Of a stretch of 14,574 nucleotides of DNA, positions 6,762 to 14,033 are shown in pieces. The stretch is from Methylocapsa sp. (lineage in GTDB: Bacteria > Pseudomonadota > Alphaproteobacteria > Rhizobiales > Beijerinckiaceae), in contig PLUZ01000164.1 in the NCBI GenBank assembly GCA_003162995.1, positions 19,050 through 33,623 of the forward strand, in the 5' to 3' direction. The position numbers were made by a program, and so were the translations under genes. The number at the start of each line of letters is the position of its first letter. The first letter of the stretch is position 1. Under the pieces are notes generated by a model that saw nothing but the letters and a program-made list of their open reading frames with translations, searched no databases and was not told the origin of the DNA.

Positions 6762-7724
6762 ATGTTGATCCGCCGCCGGAAGGGCTGGGAAATTGCCGAA
6801 AGCCAAGCCACGCCAGAACATCTGTTTTTCAAGCGCCGCGATGTCCTCAAGGCGGCGGCCATCTTGCCGGCCTTGGCCGCTTTAGGTGTAGCCCCATCGC
6901 TCGCGGACGCGTTCGATGATCCCTCCCGCGCTCTCTACCCCGCCAAGCGCAACGAAAATTTCGTTCTCGATCGCGAAGTGACGCCCGAGCGGATCACGGC
7001 TCATTACAATAATTTTTATGAATTCGGCATGAGCAAGACCATAGCGGAGGCTGCGGAATCGCTCAAAACCCGGCCCTGGACTTTGAAAATCGACGGCTTG
7101 GTCGAAACCCCGCAAGACATCGCGATCGACGATCTCCTCAAAGCCATGCCCCTCGAGGAACGGCTCTACCGGCACCGTTGCGTCGAGACCTGGGCGATGG
7201 CGGTGCCTTGGACAGGGTTTCCTCTGGCGGCCTTGCTCGCCCGGGCAAAACCGCTTGGCTCCGCCAAATATGTCCGGATGGAAACTTTTTTGGACCGGAC
7301 CACGGCGCCGGGGCAGCGGCAATTCTGGTATCCCTGGCCCTATGTCGAGGGCCTGACCATAGAGGAAGCGGGCAATGATCTCGCCTTTATGGTGACTGGC
7401 GCCTATGGGAAGCCGCTCGGCAAAAGCTATGGCGCGCCGCTGCGTCTCGCGGTGCCTTGGAAATATGGATTCAAATCCATCAAGTCGATCACCCGCGTGT
7501 CTCTGGTGGCGGAACGTCCCACATCCTTCTGGGAACATTTGCAAGCCTCGGAATATGGCTTTTGGGCCAATGTCAATCCGGCCGTGCCGCATCCCCGCTG
7601 GAGCCAGGCGACGGAAGAGGTGCTGGGCACGTCGGGCCGGCGGCCGACCCAGATTTACAATGGCTATGGCGAGTTCGTCGCCGGTCTTTACACGAGCATG
7701 GAAAAAGAACCGCTTTTCATGTGA
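6762..7724 (+). CDS. msrP: Protein-methionine-sulfoxide reductase catalytic subunit MsrP (YedY family)
   Basis: This is a periplasmic molybdopterin enzyme that reduces oxidised methionines in envelope proteins. The protein has 320 residues. A twin-arginine signal (FKRRDVLKAAAILPALAALG, about 23-42) precedes the mature part, consistent with folded export of the cofactor-loaded enzyme. The sulfite-oxidase-fold core includes RHRCVETWAMAVPWTGFPL with the Mo-ligand Cys140, TFLDRTTAPGQ, and the C-terminal SIKSITRVSLVAERPTSFWE and EYGFWANVNP segments. The ATG at 6762 has a perfect AAGGAG 6 nt upstream, so the longer frame from 6741 is rejected. The usual partner msrQ (membrane heme protein that feeds electrons) does not follow; a DUF3455 gene on the other strand begins 3 bp after the stop. 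The upstream region is 284 bp shared with divergent mtnP; a TTGACG at 6714 lacks a matching -10. Confidence 0.95.
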   Translation: MLIRRRKGWEIAESQATPEHLFFKRRDVLKAAAILPALAALGVAPSLADAFDDPSRALYPAKRNENFVLDREVTPERITAHYNNFYEFGMSKTIAEAAESLKTRPWTLKIDGLVETPQDIAIDDLLKAMPLEERLYRHRCVETWAMAVPWTGFPLAALLARAKPLGSAKYVRMETFLDRTTAPGQRQFWYPWPYVEGLTIEEAGNDLAFMVTGAYGKPLGKSYGAPLRLAVPWKYGFKSIKSITRVSLVAERPTSFWEHLQASEYGFWANVNPAVPHPRWSQATEEVLGTSGRRPTQIYNGYGEFVAGLYTSMEKEPLFM

Positions 7725-7727
7725 AAT

Positions 7728-8234
7728 CTACTGTCCAAAAAATTGATAGGTCGCGGAATAGGGAACCCGCACGGTCTCGCCCGTGCGGGCCGTGTCACAG
7801 CCGCCAGCGGGCTCAGCGCCGCCATCCGTATCGACCCGGCGAATAATAGTCACAGCATCAAGTGCTCCCGTGCCTTGATGCGATTTGACCTTGAGCAGTA
7901 GCCAAGGAATGGAGCCCTGTTTCGGCGAGGGTTGTTTGGCGGACACTTCGCCCGTCACCGACGAGCCGTCGTTGAGCTTCCATGCCGGTCCCTTAAAATG
8001 GGTGCCCGCCTGCTTGCCATCCGCATTGAAAAGCACGGCCTCCGGTGCGTCAAAGACCCAGGCGAAATTTTGCTCCTTCAGTGCTTCGTCTTTCGGCTTG
8101 CACACATAAATCTGGACACCGTCCGCACGGAACTCGAACAATTTCCGCGCCCCGGAAGGAGGCGCCGACGCGTCCTGCGCCATCGCGGACCCGAATAACG
8201 CGCTTAGCAGCATGGCGGCATAAATCTGTCTCAC
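7728..8234 (-). CDS. Secreted DUF3455 protein
   Basis: This is a 168-residue protein with a clear Sec signal peptide (MRQIYAAMLLSALFGSAMA, cut before QDA), so it is periplasmic or extracellular. The mature part follows the DUF3455 pattern as I recall it: FRADGVQIYVCKP, a WVFDAPEAVLF strand, GTHFKGPAWKLNDGSSVTGEV, SIPWLLLKVKSHQGTG, TIIRRVDTDGGAEPAGGCD and a C-terminal VPYSATYQFF. Two cysteines remain in the mature chain (CKP and GGCD). The function of the family is unknown. Starts are non-ATG: GTG codons at 8240 and 8234 are in frame. The second is preferred because AGGGAG lies 8 nt before it but only 2 nt before the first. The stop is 3 bp from the convergent msrP stop. A 16-bp element at 8278-8293, shared with the divergent gene, lies 44 bp upstream. 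Confidence 0.85.
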   Translation of the reverse strand: MRQIYAAMLLSALFGSAMAQDASAPPSGARKLFEFRADGVQIYVCKPKDEALKEQNFAWVFDAPEAVLFNADGKQAGTHFKGPAWKLNDGSSVTGEVSAKQPSPKQGSIPWLLLKVKSHQGTGALDAVTIIRRVDTDGGAEPAGGCDTARTGETVRVPYSATYQFFGQ

Positions 8235-8277
8235 GCTCACATCTCCCTAGGGGCAGCAGTAAGTCAAAGTAAACATA

Positions 8278-8293
8278 GCGTAAGCTTTACAAT
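8278..8293 (-). promoter_or_regulatory. Shared 16-bp element, copy upstream of the DUF3455 gene
   Basis: Read toward the DUF3455 gene this is ATTGTAAAGCTTACGC. It matches the copy at 8382-8397 in 14 of 16 positions and has the same orientation relative to its own downstream gene. Its core GTAAAGCTTAC is an imperfect dyad. It may be a regulator site or part of a promoter recognised by an alternative sigma factor. Confidence 0.45.
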
Positions 8294-8381
8294 AATACAA
8301 CCAATCCAAAGTCGATTGATGAAGAGATTTTGAGGTGCCGTGCCGACGACGTGAACGGCCTGGGTTGCGCTTGATATATTC

Positions 8382-8397
8382 ATAGTATAGCTTACGC
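8382..8397 (+). promoter_or_regulatory. Shared 16-bp element, copy upstream of the GlcG/HbpS-like gene
   Basis: Read toward the GlcG/HbpS-like gene this is ATAGTATAGCTTACGC, differing from its partner at 8278-8293 in two positions. A TTG triplet is also conserved about 11 bp upstream of both copies, which hints at a promoter-like arrangement. It lies 88 bp before the start codon at 8486. Confidence 0.45.
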
Positions 8398-8485
8398 CTG
8401 CAGGGTTCATATTTCATTGCCTAAAATGACAGTGGCCCGGTCCCGGGAGACCGCGCGGTCTCCCATGCGAATTTGGAGGAAACAG

Positions 8486-9196
8486 ATGATCAAAAAATGG
8501 GTTTTGGTTGCCTTTGGTGTCGCGCTTTGTTCGCCCGCCGTTGCAGATGGTTACGGGTGCGGGATCCCCACGGCGATTGTTAACAAAATTCAGACTCAAC
8601 TCGGGTCTGTCGTGCTGTTGAACAATGGCGGTATTTTTGGTGTTGGCGGCGTTTTAGCTAACCCGGGGAAGACTAACCTCATGTGGTCCGCTGTAGTGGA
8701 CCGTTATGGCAAGCTCTGCTCAGTCGTCAAATACGGCGATGCATGGCCAGGCAGCCGCGCCATCGCGATCGCCAAGGCCAACACGGCCAACGCTTTCAGT
8801 AATAACGTCTTGGCCCTATCCACCGCCAACCTTTATGCGGCCACGCAGCCGGGAGGCTCGCTATACGGCCTCAACAATTCCAACCCATTCAATCCGGAGT
8901 TCCTTGCGCCAGGCTCGGGTGCGAACCAGTTCGCGGGGGGCATTATCACCTTCGGCGGCGGCGTTGCACTCTATCAAGGCGGCCAAGTCATCGGAGGTTT
9001 GGGCGTCAGCGGCGATAGCGCGTGCGCCGATCATGCAATCGCCTATCGCATGCGCAAGGCGGCCAATCTCGGTCTCGACGCAATTCCCGCTGGTGTAGGC
9101 CCCGGTGGCACCGACAACATCAGTTATGCTCCATTGGGCCAGTCACCGACCGGGTTCCAGCACCCGCATTGTTTCCCAGACGATATCACCCCCTAA
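8486..9196 (+). CDS. Secreted GlcG/HbpS-like (DUF336) protein
   Basis: This is a 236-residue protein with a Sec signal peptide (MIKKWVLVAFGVALCSPAVA, cut before DGYG). The mature part resembles the GlcG/HbpS family: an N-terminal helix, VVDRYGKLCSVVKYGDAWPGSRAIAIAKANTA in two parts (about 71-102), and the glycine-rich GGGVALYQGGQVIGGLGVSGDS segment ending in ACADHAIA (about 157-185), which is the family hallmark. HbpS binds heme and senses oxidative stress in streptomycetes; GlcG of bacteria has no settled role. The mature chain has four cysteines (C25, C78, C180, C229), enough for two disulfides in the periplasm. The ATG at 8486 is chosen because GGAGGA lies about 6 nt upstream and the signal peptide starts there; an earlier in-frame ATG at 8417 is unlikely. 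It is divergent from the DUF3455 gene and followed by a strong hairpin. Confidence 0.8.
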   Translation: MIKKWVLVAFGVALCSPAVADGYGCGIPTAIVNKIQTQLGSVVLLNNGGIFGVGGVLANPGKTNLMWSAVVDRYGKLCSVVKYGDAWPGSRAIAIAKANTANAFSNNVLALSTANLYAATQPGGSLYGLNNSNPFNPEFLAPGSGANQFAGGIITFGGGVALYQGGQVIGGLGVSGDSACADHAIAYRMRKAANLGLDAIPAGVGPGGTDNISYAPLGQSPTGFQHPHCFPDDITP

Positions 9197-9211
9197 GCCC
9201 GACTAGCGCTG

Positions 9212-9245
9212 AGCAAGGTTGCATTGTCGACGATGCAACCTTGCT
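9212..9245. terminator. Strong hairpin between convergent units
   Basis: AGCAAGGTTGCAT (9212-9224) pairs perfectly with ATGCAACCTTGCT (9233-9245), giving a 13-bp stem with a short GTCGAC-containing loop. It lies 16 bp after the GlcG/HbpS-like stop and about 60 bp after the end of the type II secretion operon on the other strand, the right place for a bidirectional terminator. Neither side carries a real T tract, so it may instead protect 3' ends. Confidence 0.6.
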
Positions 9246-9305
9246 TGGGCCAACAGGTCCGCGCCGCTTTGCAAAACCGGGCGCCGATCACGAACCGGGG
9301 CAAAC

Positions 9306-9902
9306 TTAAAATTCGCGGCTGATCCGGCCAGCTAACGCAAAAGGCTGCGGACTCGCGGGCGTCGCGCCGGGCGCCGGCAGAGATAGGGTCACAAGCTGGT
9401 TATTCTTCTCGAGTGTCATTGTCCGCGAATCGACCGAACGCAAATACCAACCCATGGCCGCTTCGCCGACATGGAGACGAATAAAGCTTTTCGTCGTCTG
9501 GTTGAGAATGAGCGCGAGATTTTGCGGATTGCCGATCGCGGTGCCCACGAGTGTTAAAGGAGGCCGCTCCGGTTCGGCGGGCGGCGGCGGAGCCTCGGCA
9601 ACCGGCATGGGGGGCGGCGCCAATGGCGCGGGGGCCGCCGGCGGGCGGCGCGACGCGGAAAACAGCGGCCGTTCCTGCGTGACGGAAAGTGAGCTAACGG
9701 GGATTCCCCACAGCGGGTTGCCGCCCGGCGGGGGCTGCCGCAAATCCGGATTTTTGGCGGCGGTCAGATGTTGTTCCGTGATTTGGCTGGCCGAATCCGC
9801 GACATTCCCTCGCAGGTTTACACCGGCAGGTTCCTGGCCCAGGGCTCCGTTCACGGAAAAAGAGGTCATTGCCGCGATCACATAAGCGCAACGCCTGATC
9901 AT
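9306..9902 (-). CDS. Type II secretion GspC/GspN-like periplasmic protein
   Basis: This 198-residue protein is encoded last in the secretion operon. It has an N-terminal signal-like segment (MIRRCAYVIAAMTSFSVNGA, then LGQEP). A LSVTQERPLFSASRRPP motif (about 72-88) resembles the segment just before the HR domain of GspC. A proline-rich linker (about 87-115) leads to a small beta domain (LTLVGTAIGNPQNLALILNQ to LEKNNQLVTLSL, about 116-175) that resembles the GspC homology region, which contacts the secretin GspD. No PDZ domain is present. Alphaproteobacterial genes in this position are often labelled GspN, so I leave the symbol blank. The ATG at 9902 overlaps the GspM stop by 4 bp (ATGA) and fits the operon's pattern, so I prefer it to the ATG at 9917. 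The role is inferred from operon and motif. Confidence 0.72.
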   Translation of the reverse strand: MIRRCAYVIAAMTSFSVNGALGQEPAGVNLRGNVADSASQITEQHLTAAKNPDLRQPPPGGNPLWGIPVSSLSVTQERPLFSASRRPPAAPAPLAPPPMPVAEAPPPPAEPERPPLTLVGTAIGNPQNLALILNQTTKSFIRLHVGEAAMGWYLRSVDSRTMTLEKNNQLVTLSLPAPGATPASPQPFALAGRISREF

Positions 9903-10474
9903 TTGATCACCTGCCATTGCCCCGACACATCGATTTGCACGCGCATCCGGGGCGAGTCCAATCCAGAACCTATTTTGCCCGCCGATTGTGGCATTTGTAC
10001 CACGAGCTGATCGATAAATAAGAACGGCATTCCCGTTTCTATATCGTAAAGCAATTGCTGCAAATTACTCTGTTCGATCTCGAGATTAGCCGAAAGGCTT
10101 ACATAGCCTTGCTTGGTCTCGGAGCCTTGCAAATCGACCTGCGAGGACAGCACATTGCCGCCGGCATCGTTGACCGCAGCAACTACCCGCTGCTGCAGCG
10201 CGGCACCGGCAATTGTCACGGTCCGCCCTTCAAGAAACGGCGAGCCGGACTTATCAAGGCCAGACGTTCCGGTCGCGGGTTTGCGGCCTTCGATCTGGTC
10301 GAGCAAATCGGCGGCGGCCGAATATTCCGCGTAATCTCCGGCGAGGCTTGCAAGTGCTAACCAGGTCACGACGGCAAACCCCAAAAGGAGCGCCATATAG
10401 CCCAGAAGCGGCACGGCATGCGCCCGCGTCAAAAGCTTTTGGATCGGATGCGCGCGAAGCGTCGGGATCATCAT
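9899..10474 (-). CDS. gspM: Type II secretion inner-membrane platform protein GspM
   Basis: This 191-residue bitopic protein is proposed to pair with GspL in the inner-membrane platform of the type II secretion system. It has a short cytoplasmic tail, one membrane helix at about 21-44 (VPLLGYMALLLGFAVVTWLA) and a periplasmic part with a helical stretch then an alpha/beta domain (RVVAAVNDAGGNVLSSQVD, LEIEQSNLQQLLYDIETGMPFLFID) typical of GspM-like folds. The ATG at 10474 overlaps the GspL stop by 4 bp; a second ATG follows immediately. Its stop overlaps the next gene by 4 bp. Identification rests on gene order as much as on sequence. Confidence 0.82.
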   Translation of the reverse strand: MMIPTLRAHPIQKLLTRAHAVPLLGYMALLLGFAVVTWLALASLAGDYAEYSAAADLLDQIEGRKPATGTSGLDKSGSPFLEGRTVTIAGAALQQRVVAAVNDAGGNVLSSQVDLQGSETKQGYVSLSANLEIEQSNLQQLLYDIETGMPFLFIDQLVVQMPQSAGKIGSGLDSPRMRVQIDVSGQWQVIK

Positions 10475-11547
10475 AGGCCTGGCGTGTAAACCGGCTCGAT
10501 ATGAGCCTCGATGTGAAAATGCTCGCTCTGCTCCGAGGCCGCTCGCGTTGTTGGAGCAAAAAAAGTCGCCCGGCTAAAATGCGAGGTTTGTTCAATGAGG
10601 CGGATCAAGGCCGGAGCATCCTTAGTTACACCAACGATTTGCATCTTATCGCCAAGGATTCTGAGCTCGGTCAGATAGGTATTATCCGGCAGAACCTGCG
10701 ATAAGGCTTCGATGACAATGACACTCGATGGCGTTTCATGTTTGCGCCGTTCCAGACTTCGCGCCGCCTCGCTTGTCCCGCCGTGCCCATGCTGGAGCAC
10801 GGCGCGGCGCTCCTCGATGCGGCGCGTAAGATCATCACGTTGCGTCTCGATCGCGCTGCCAACGATGGCATTCGCCGCGAGCGCCACGGAGGCAAGCGCG
10901 CCGCCGCCGGCAACGAGCCCGATCAGAATGCGCCGGATCTGGCGCAAGTCGGTTGCCTGTCCCGCCTGTTGCTCGCATATCTTGATGGCCGCAATATCCG
11001 GCTGCGGCTGCTGCAGAGCGGCCGATATGGTGACCGTATCGGCGCCGAGAGCCGTGATCGCACTGATGAAAGGCGCGATCAGTGTCCGCGCCGTCGCGGC
11101 AATCGTGACTTCTATCCGGTCATTGGCGGCGTCGATCGAAGGATGCCAGCCGAATGCGGCCTCCGCCGCACTCCACGGCGTCAGTCGATCGATCTGAGAG
11201 CGCACAATTCCTTCTATGAAATCGAGAGCACGGCGCGGCAATTCGAGTGGCCGGAATATGAAACGATTGGGTTGCAACACGAGTTCGACTTGCGCGCCGC
11301 GCACGATGTCCCCGAGTTTTTCCGCGACGGCGGGATCGACGCGGCCGCCGGCGATATGAATCTTCTGGCCGGGCAAGTCCAGAAATTCTCTTTGCGAGGT
11401 CCCTCGCAGCGCGAAAGCGCCATCATGCTCTTCGACGAGTTGGAAATGCGGCCTTGTGCGCAAGGATTCACGGCCCGCAAGAATTGTCGCCGCCACACGG
11501 TCGACCCAGCGGGAACACGCTTCGACAAGGGTGCGATAGGAAATCAT
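10471..11547 (-). CDS. gspL: Type II secretion inner-membrane protein GspL (PilN-type C-terminus)
   Basis: GspL links the cytoplasmic ATPase GspE to the inner-membrane platform. This 358-residue protein has a cytoplasmic part (1-205) containing the GspL/PilN-type QIDRLTPWSAAEAAFGW segment (about 118-134). A membrane helix follows at about 207-229 (ILIGLVAGGGALASVALAANAIVG), then a charged helical stretch (about 232-272), and a periplasmic ferredoxin-like domain of PilN type (VIVIEALSQVLPDNTYLTEL to LIRLIEQTSHFSRATF). The ATG at 11547 has GGAG about 6 nt upstream. A 24-bp gap after gspK is the only real intergenic space inside the operon. It is somewhat shorter than GspL of enterobacteria (about 400 residues), mostly in the actin-like cytoplasmic region. 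Confidence 0.88.
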   Translation of the reverse strand: MISYRTLVEACSRWVDRVAATILAGRESLRTRPHFQLVEEHDGAFALRGTSQREFLDLPGQKIHIAGGRVDPAVAEKLGDIVRGAQVELVLQPNRFIFRPLELPRRALDFIEGIVRSQIDRLTPWSAAEAAFGWHPSIDAANDRIEVTIAATARTLIAPFISAITALGADTVTISAALQQPQPDIAAIKICEQQAGQATDLRQIRRILIGLVAGGGALASVALAANAIVGSAIETQRDDLTRRIEERRAVLQHGHGGTSEAARSLERRKHETPSSVIVIEALSQVLPDNTYLTELRILGDKMQIVGVTKDAPALIRLIEQTSHFSRATFFAPTTRAASEQSEHFHIEAHIEPVYTPGL

Positions 11548-11571
11548 TTCATCTCCGTTCGGGGTCTGCGT

Positions 11572-12486
11572 TCAGACGGGACCGTCAAAGTCGTCGCTCC
11601 ATGCGAGAACGTAGTAAGGGTCCTGGCCAGTCTCCATGATGAGAATGACGACATCGGCGTTCACCTTCCGGCCCGTGCCGAGGGTGATGTGAACGGCGGC
11701 GCGTGCCGTCTTGCGTCCTCCAACCGTGACGCTCGCACGCGCTTCCCCAAGCAGGCTCAAGACCGCCTGCGGATTTTGCGGATCGCGCCGCTTGAGAATA
11801 TCGGCGACCGTGCTCGGATTCATACGCGGCAAGGCCGCGATGACCTCGGGCGCGGCCTCGTTGATATCGATCTCCGCTTTGCCATTGAAAACCGTCACAA
11901 AGGGAAGAGCGGCGTCCACGAGCGCCGCCGGCAATCCCCGCACGAGCCGCAATTCGGCGGCGCTTTGGAAAGGCGCCTGCCGCGGCCTATAAACCAAACC
12001 CGCATCCTTGTAGGCGTCGGCTTCAGGATTTGCGCCTCCTGGAGGCGGCTTTGTCCGCCAGGCGACGATATGATCCGCAAAAGAATCCGCATCATTGGGC
12101 TTTGCTCCGAGCGCCGCAAGCAAGCCGGAGAGCAATGGCTTGGGTGCCATGTTGAGATCGATGCGCGCCCCCTCGGAATGGAATTCCACGCCAATATCCG
12201 ATCCGCCAATTTGGAAGTTGAAAGCGCCCGAACTTGGGCGCGTGTTGTCGTCGAAACCAATCAGCCGGTAGGCGGTGAGTTCGAGCCCGGCGGTAACCAG
12301 GGCTTCGGTCTGGAGCCTATGGTCGTAAGCCCGTGCGGATATCGCAGTGTTGGCGATATAGACCGCGTAGACGGATGCGAGCGCCGCGAGGGCGGCGAGA
12401 ATCCACAGGACCGCGACAAGGATAAAGCCATCGGCGTCTGACGCTGCTTTAAGCTCTGGCCGGCGCATGAATGGGAACACTCTCAT
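11572..12486 (-). CDS. gspK: Type II secretion minor pseudopilin GspK
   Basis: GspK is the largest minor pseudopilin and sits at the tip of the periplasmic pseudopilus with GspI and GspJ. The protein has 304 residues. The prepilin-peptidase site is ADG20-F21 followed by ILVAVLWILAALAALASV; position +5 is Ala rather than Glu, which is normal for GspK. The large periplasmic domain includes RIDLNMAPKPLLSGLLAALG and, later, EIDINEAAPEVIAALP, which match the helical insert and pseudopilin parts of the T2SSK family. I chose the ATG at 12486 because it overlaps the gspJ stop by 4 bp (ATGA); the longer frame from 12522 would overlap gspJ more. Confidence 0.92.
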   Translation of the reverse strand: MRVFPFMRRPELKAASDADGFILVAVLWILAALAALASVYAVYIANTAISARAYDHRLQTEALVTAGLELTAYRLIGFDDNTRPSSGAFNFQIGGSDIGVEFHSEGARIDLNMAPKPLLSGLLAALGAKPNDADSFADHIVAWRTKPPPGGANPEADAYKDAGLVYRPRQAPFQSAAELRLVRGLPAALVDAALPFVTVFNGKAEIDINEAAPEVIAALPRMNPSTVADILKRRDPQNPQAVLSLLGEARASVTVGGRKTARAAVHITLGTGRKVNADVVILIMETGQDPYYVLAWSDDFDGPV

Positions 12487-13166
12487 TGGCCGTTGCAACC
12501 GGCCGCCGTACCCTGCACACATTCGGCCGGCGCGTTCACACTTATCCCGGTGGCCGTCGAAATCGGCAAGATTTCGTTGGTCAAACTATTGCGGACGATC
12601 ACACGGATCGCATCTGGCAATTTCTTATCATCCTGCCATGTATCTTGCCAGACGCGGTCGTGGCCCGCGAAGGCGAAGGAAACCCGAAACGGCGGGCGCA
12701 CCAGCACGATCGGATTGGTGAATTCTACCGCGCCGGTGTCCACGGCCTGGGCCGTGACCAGCGCAAATGGCGCCCGGGCGCGGGCTAGCACGCGGCCCCG
12801 CGCGTCGTCGTCTTCACTCAGCCGCACGATTTCGAGTCCGGCCGCCGCGTTTGGGCCAATCGCGGATCGCACGAAGGTGACAGACGTGTCCGTCCCTTCA
12901 AAGAAAGTTTTTGCGTCGCCGCCGCCCAGCGACACATATTCCGCCGCTGCGAGATCAGCGGCGATCCGGTCGATGCCAAGACCGAGCAGATCAGCGCTCT
13001 GCACGCGATCAAAGCCCGTCTTCCAGTTCGCCATCCAATGACCCGTGATCGTGGAAAGCATCGCGAGGAGCACACCCATCAGGGCGACGGCGACAAGGGC
13101 TTCGAGAAGAGAGAACCCGCTCTCCCCGGACGCCATGCTTGGAACAAGGACGCGCCGGTTTTTCAT
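12483..13166 (-). CDS. gspJ: Type II secretion minor pseudopilin GspJ
   Basis: This 227-residue minor pseudopilin is one of the I-J-K tip-complex subunits. The class III signal is SGESG17-F18SLLEALVAVALMG with Glu at +5, followed by a hydrophobic helix to about residue 42. The rest is a beta-rich periplasmic domain (LGIDRIAADLAAAEYVSLGG, then ETDTSVTFV-like strands and PDAIRVIVRNS), as expected for GspJ. The ATG at 13166 overlaps the gspI stop by 4 bp. An upstream ATG at 13322 in the same frame lies inside gspI and is rejected. The C-terminus holds two cysteines (ECVQGTAAGC) that could form a disulfide. Confidence 0.9.
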   Translation of the reverse strand: MKNRRVLVPSMASGESGFSLLEALVAVALMGVLLAMLSTITGHWMANWKTGFDRVQSADLLGLGIDRIAADLAAAEYVSLGGGDAKTFFEGTDTSVTFVRSAIGPNAAAGLEIVRLSEDDDARGRVLARARAPFALVTAQAVDTGAVEFTNPIVLVRPPFRVSFAFAGHDRVWQDTWQDDKKLPDAIRVIVRNSLTNEILPISTATGISVNAPAECVQGTAAGCNGQ

Positions 13167-13594
13167 TGCGCGCCGGTTCCTTTCACGAGACGGATGGTTT
13201 CGAGTTGGAGCAGCGCTCCCGACGGCGAGTGCACCGTCACGAGAATCGTTTGAGGCGTCCAGATTTTGGCCGCGCGCGGATTGACCGCATCGCTCGGAAA
13301 CGGTCCGATATCGACGGACCAAGCTTGGCCATCCAAATCACCGGAGAGTGTGCCGGTCGCAAGGCTCGCGCGATTGGGAAGGCCAGTCTCCACCGCGCGC
13401 ATTGTTTCGACGAGCGCAATATGCTGCGCGATCCTTCCGGACCCGCGAAGATTTCCCGCCATGAGCGAGCCGATGGCAGCCAAGCAGATCGCCGCGACGG
13501 CAAGCGTCACGAGGATCTCGATAAGCGTAAATCCCGCGCTCCGGTCCAGGTCTTCCCCGGCAGGCTGCCGCTCAAAGGGTGTTGGCTGGAACAA
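13163..13594 (-). CDS. gspI: Type II secretion minor pseudopilin GspI
   Basis: This 143-residue minor pseudopilin of the tip complex has its prepilin site at SAG21-F22TLIEILVTLAVAAICLAAIG with Glu26 at +5. It is followed by a short periplasmic domain (AVETGLPNRASLATGTLSGD, AWSVDIGPFP, TPQTILVTVHSPSG). The start codon is TTG at 13594, preceded by GGGGGAG about 6 nt upstream; no in-frame ATG exists before the prepilin motif. It overlaps the end of gspH by 23 bp, the largest overlap in the operon. Confidence 0.9.
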   Translation of the reverse strand: MFQPTPFERQPAGEDLDRSAGFTLIEILVTLAVAAICLAAIGSLMAGNLRGSGRIAQHIALVETMRAVETGLPNRASLATGTLSGDLDGQAWSVDIGPFPSDAVNPRAAKIWTPQTILVTVHSPSGALLQLETIRLVKGTGAQ

Positions 13595-14033
13595 CCTCTA
13601 CTCCCCCCGTCAGCCAAGTGATGCGGATTTCGAAGCCGGCGCCAGGCCGCGACAGGAAAATCGTGCCGCCGCAGGACATGCCTGACGGAAGAAACTCGAT
13701 TGCCGCCCCGCTGGCATGGCCCCCACATTGATTGGCGAGGATCGCATTGAAGGTGACATCCGCCGGCAATTGCACCACGCGCCCGCTCGCGCCGGAGCGG
13801 ATCGTCCCTGATAACTGGCTGAGTTCGGTTTGGACTGTGGAGCCGTTCCGGACCGCCGCGTTGCGATCGCTCTTAAGCAAGGCCGCCGTCTTCAGCGCGT
13901 AGGCCTCAAGCGCCGTGCGCGAGGTTGCGCGTGGAATCGCCGGCAAGACGATGGCCGCGAGCATGGCGATGACAGCAAGGACACAAATCGTTTCGAGCAA
14001 GGTAAAACCGCTCTCGGCAGGGCGCTCCGTCAT
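13572..14033 (-). CDS. gspH: Type II secretion minor pseudopilin GspH
   Basis: This 153-residue GspH/FimT-type minor pseudopilin has a short leader, MTERPAESG, cut before F10 (FTLLETICVLAVIAMLAAIV, Glu14 at +5). The domain after the helix has a typical GspH start (ALEAYALKTAALLKSDRNAAVRNG in two parts) followed by beta strands (VVQLPADVTFNAIL, GAAIEFLPSGMSCGGTIFLS). Two cysteines (QCGG, SCGG) may pair in the periplasm. The ATG at 14033 overlaps the gspG stop by 4 bp. It is probably in the pseudopilus next to the I-J-K tip. Confidence 0.88.
   Translation of the reverse strand: MTERPAESGFTLLETICVLAVIAMLAAIVLPAIPRATSRTALEAYALKTAALLKSDRNAAVRNGSTVQTELSQLSGTIRSGASGRVVQLPADVTFNAILANQCGGHASGAAIEFLPSGMSCGGTIFLSRPGAGFEIRITWLTGGVEVVPANTL

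Noticed and set aside
6882..7592. A 236-codon frame antisense to msrP
   Set aside because: msrP has a Tat signal, a Mo-ligand Cys and a perfect ribosome site; the opposite frame has no domain pattern.
10738..12441. A 567-codon open frame on the plus strand opposite gspL and gspK
   Set aside because: It lies antisense to two well-supported secretion genes. Its product is Arg/Asp-rich without recognisable domains, as expected from a GC-rich shadow frame.
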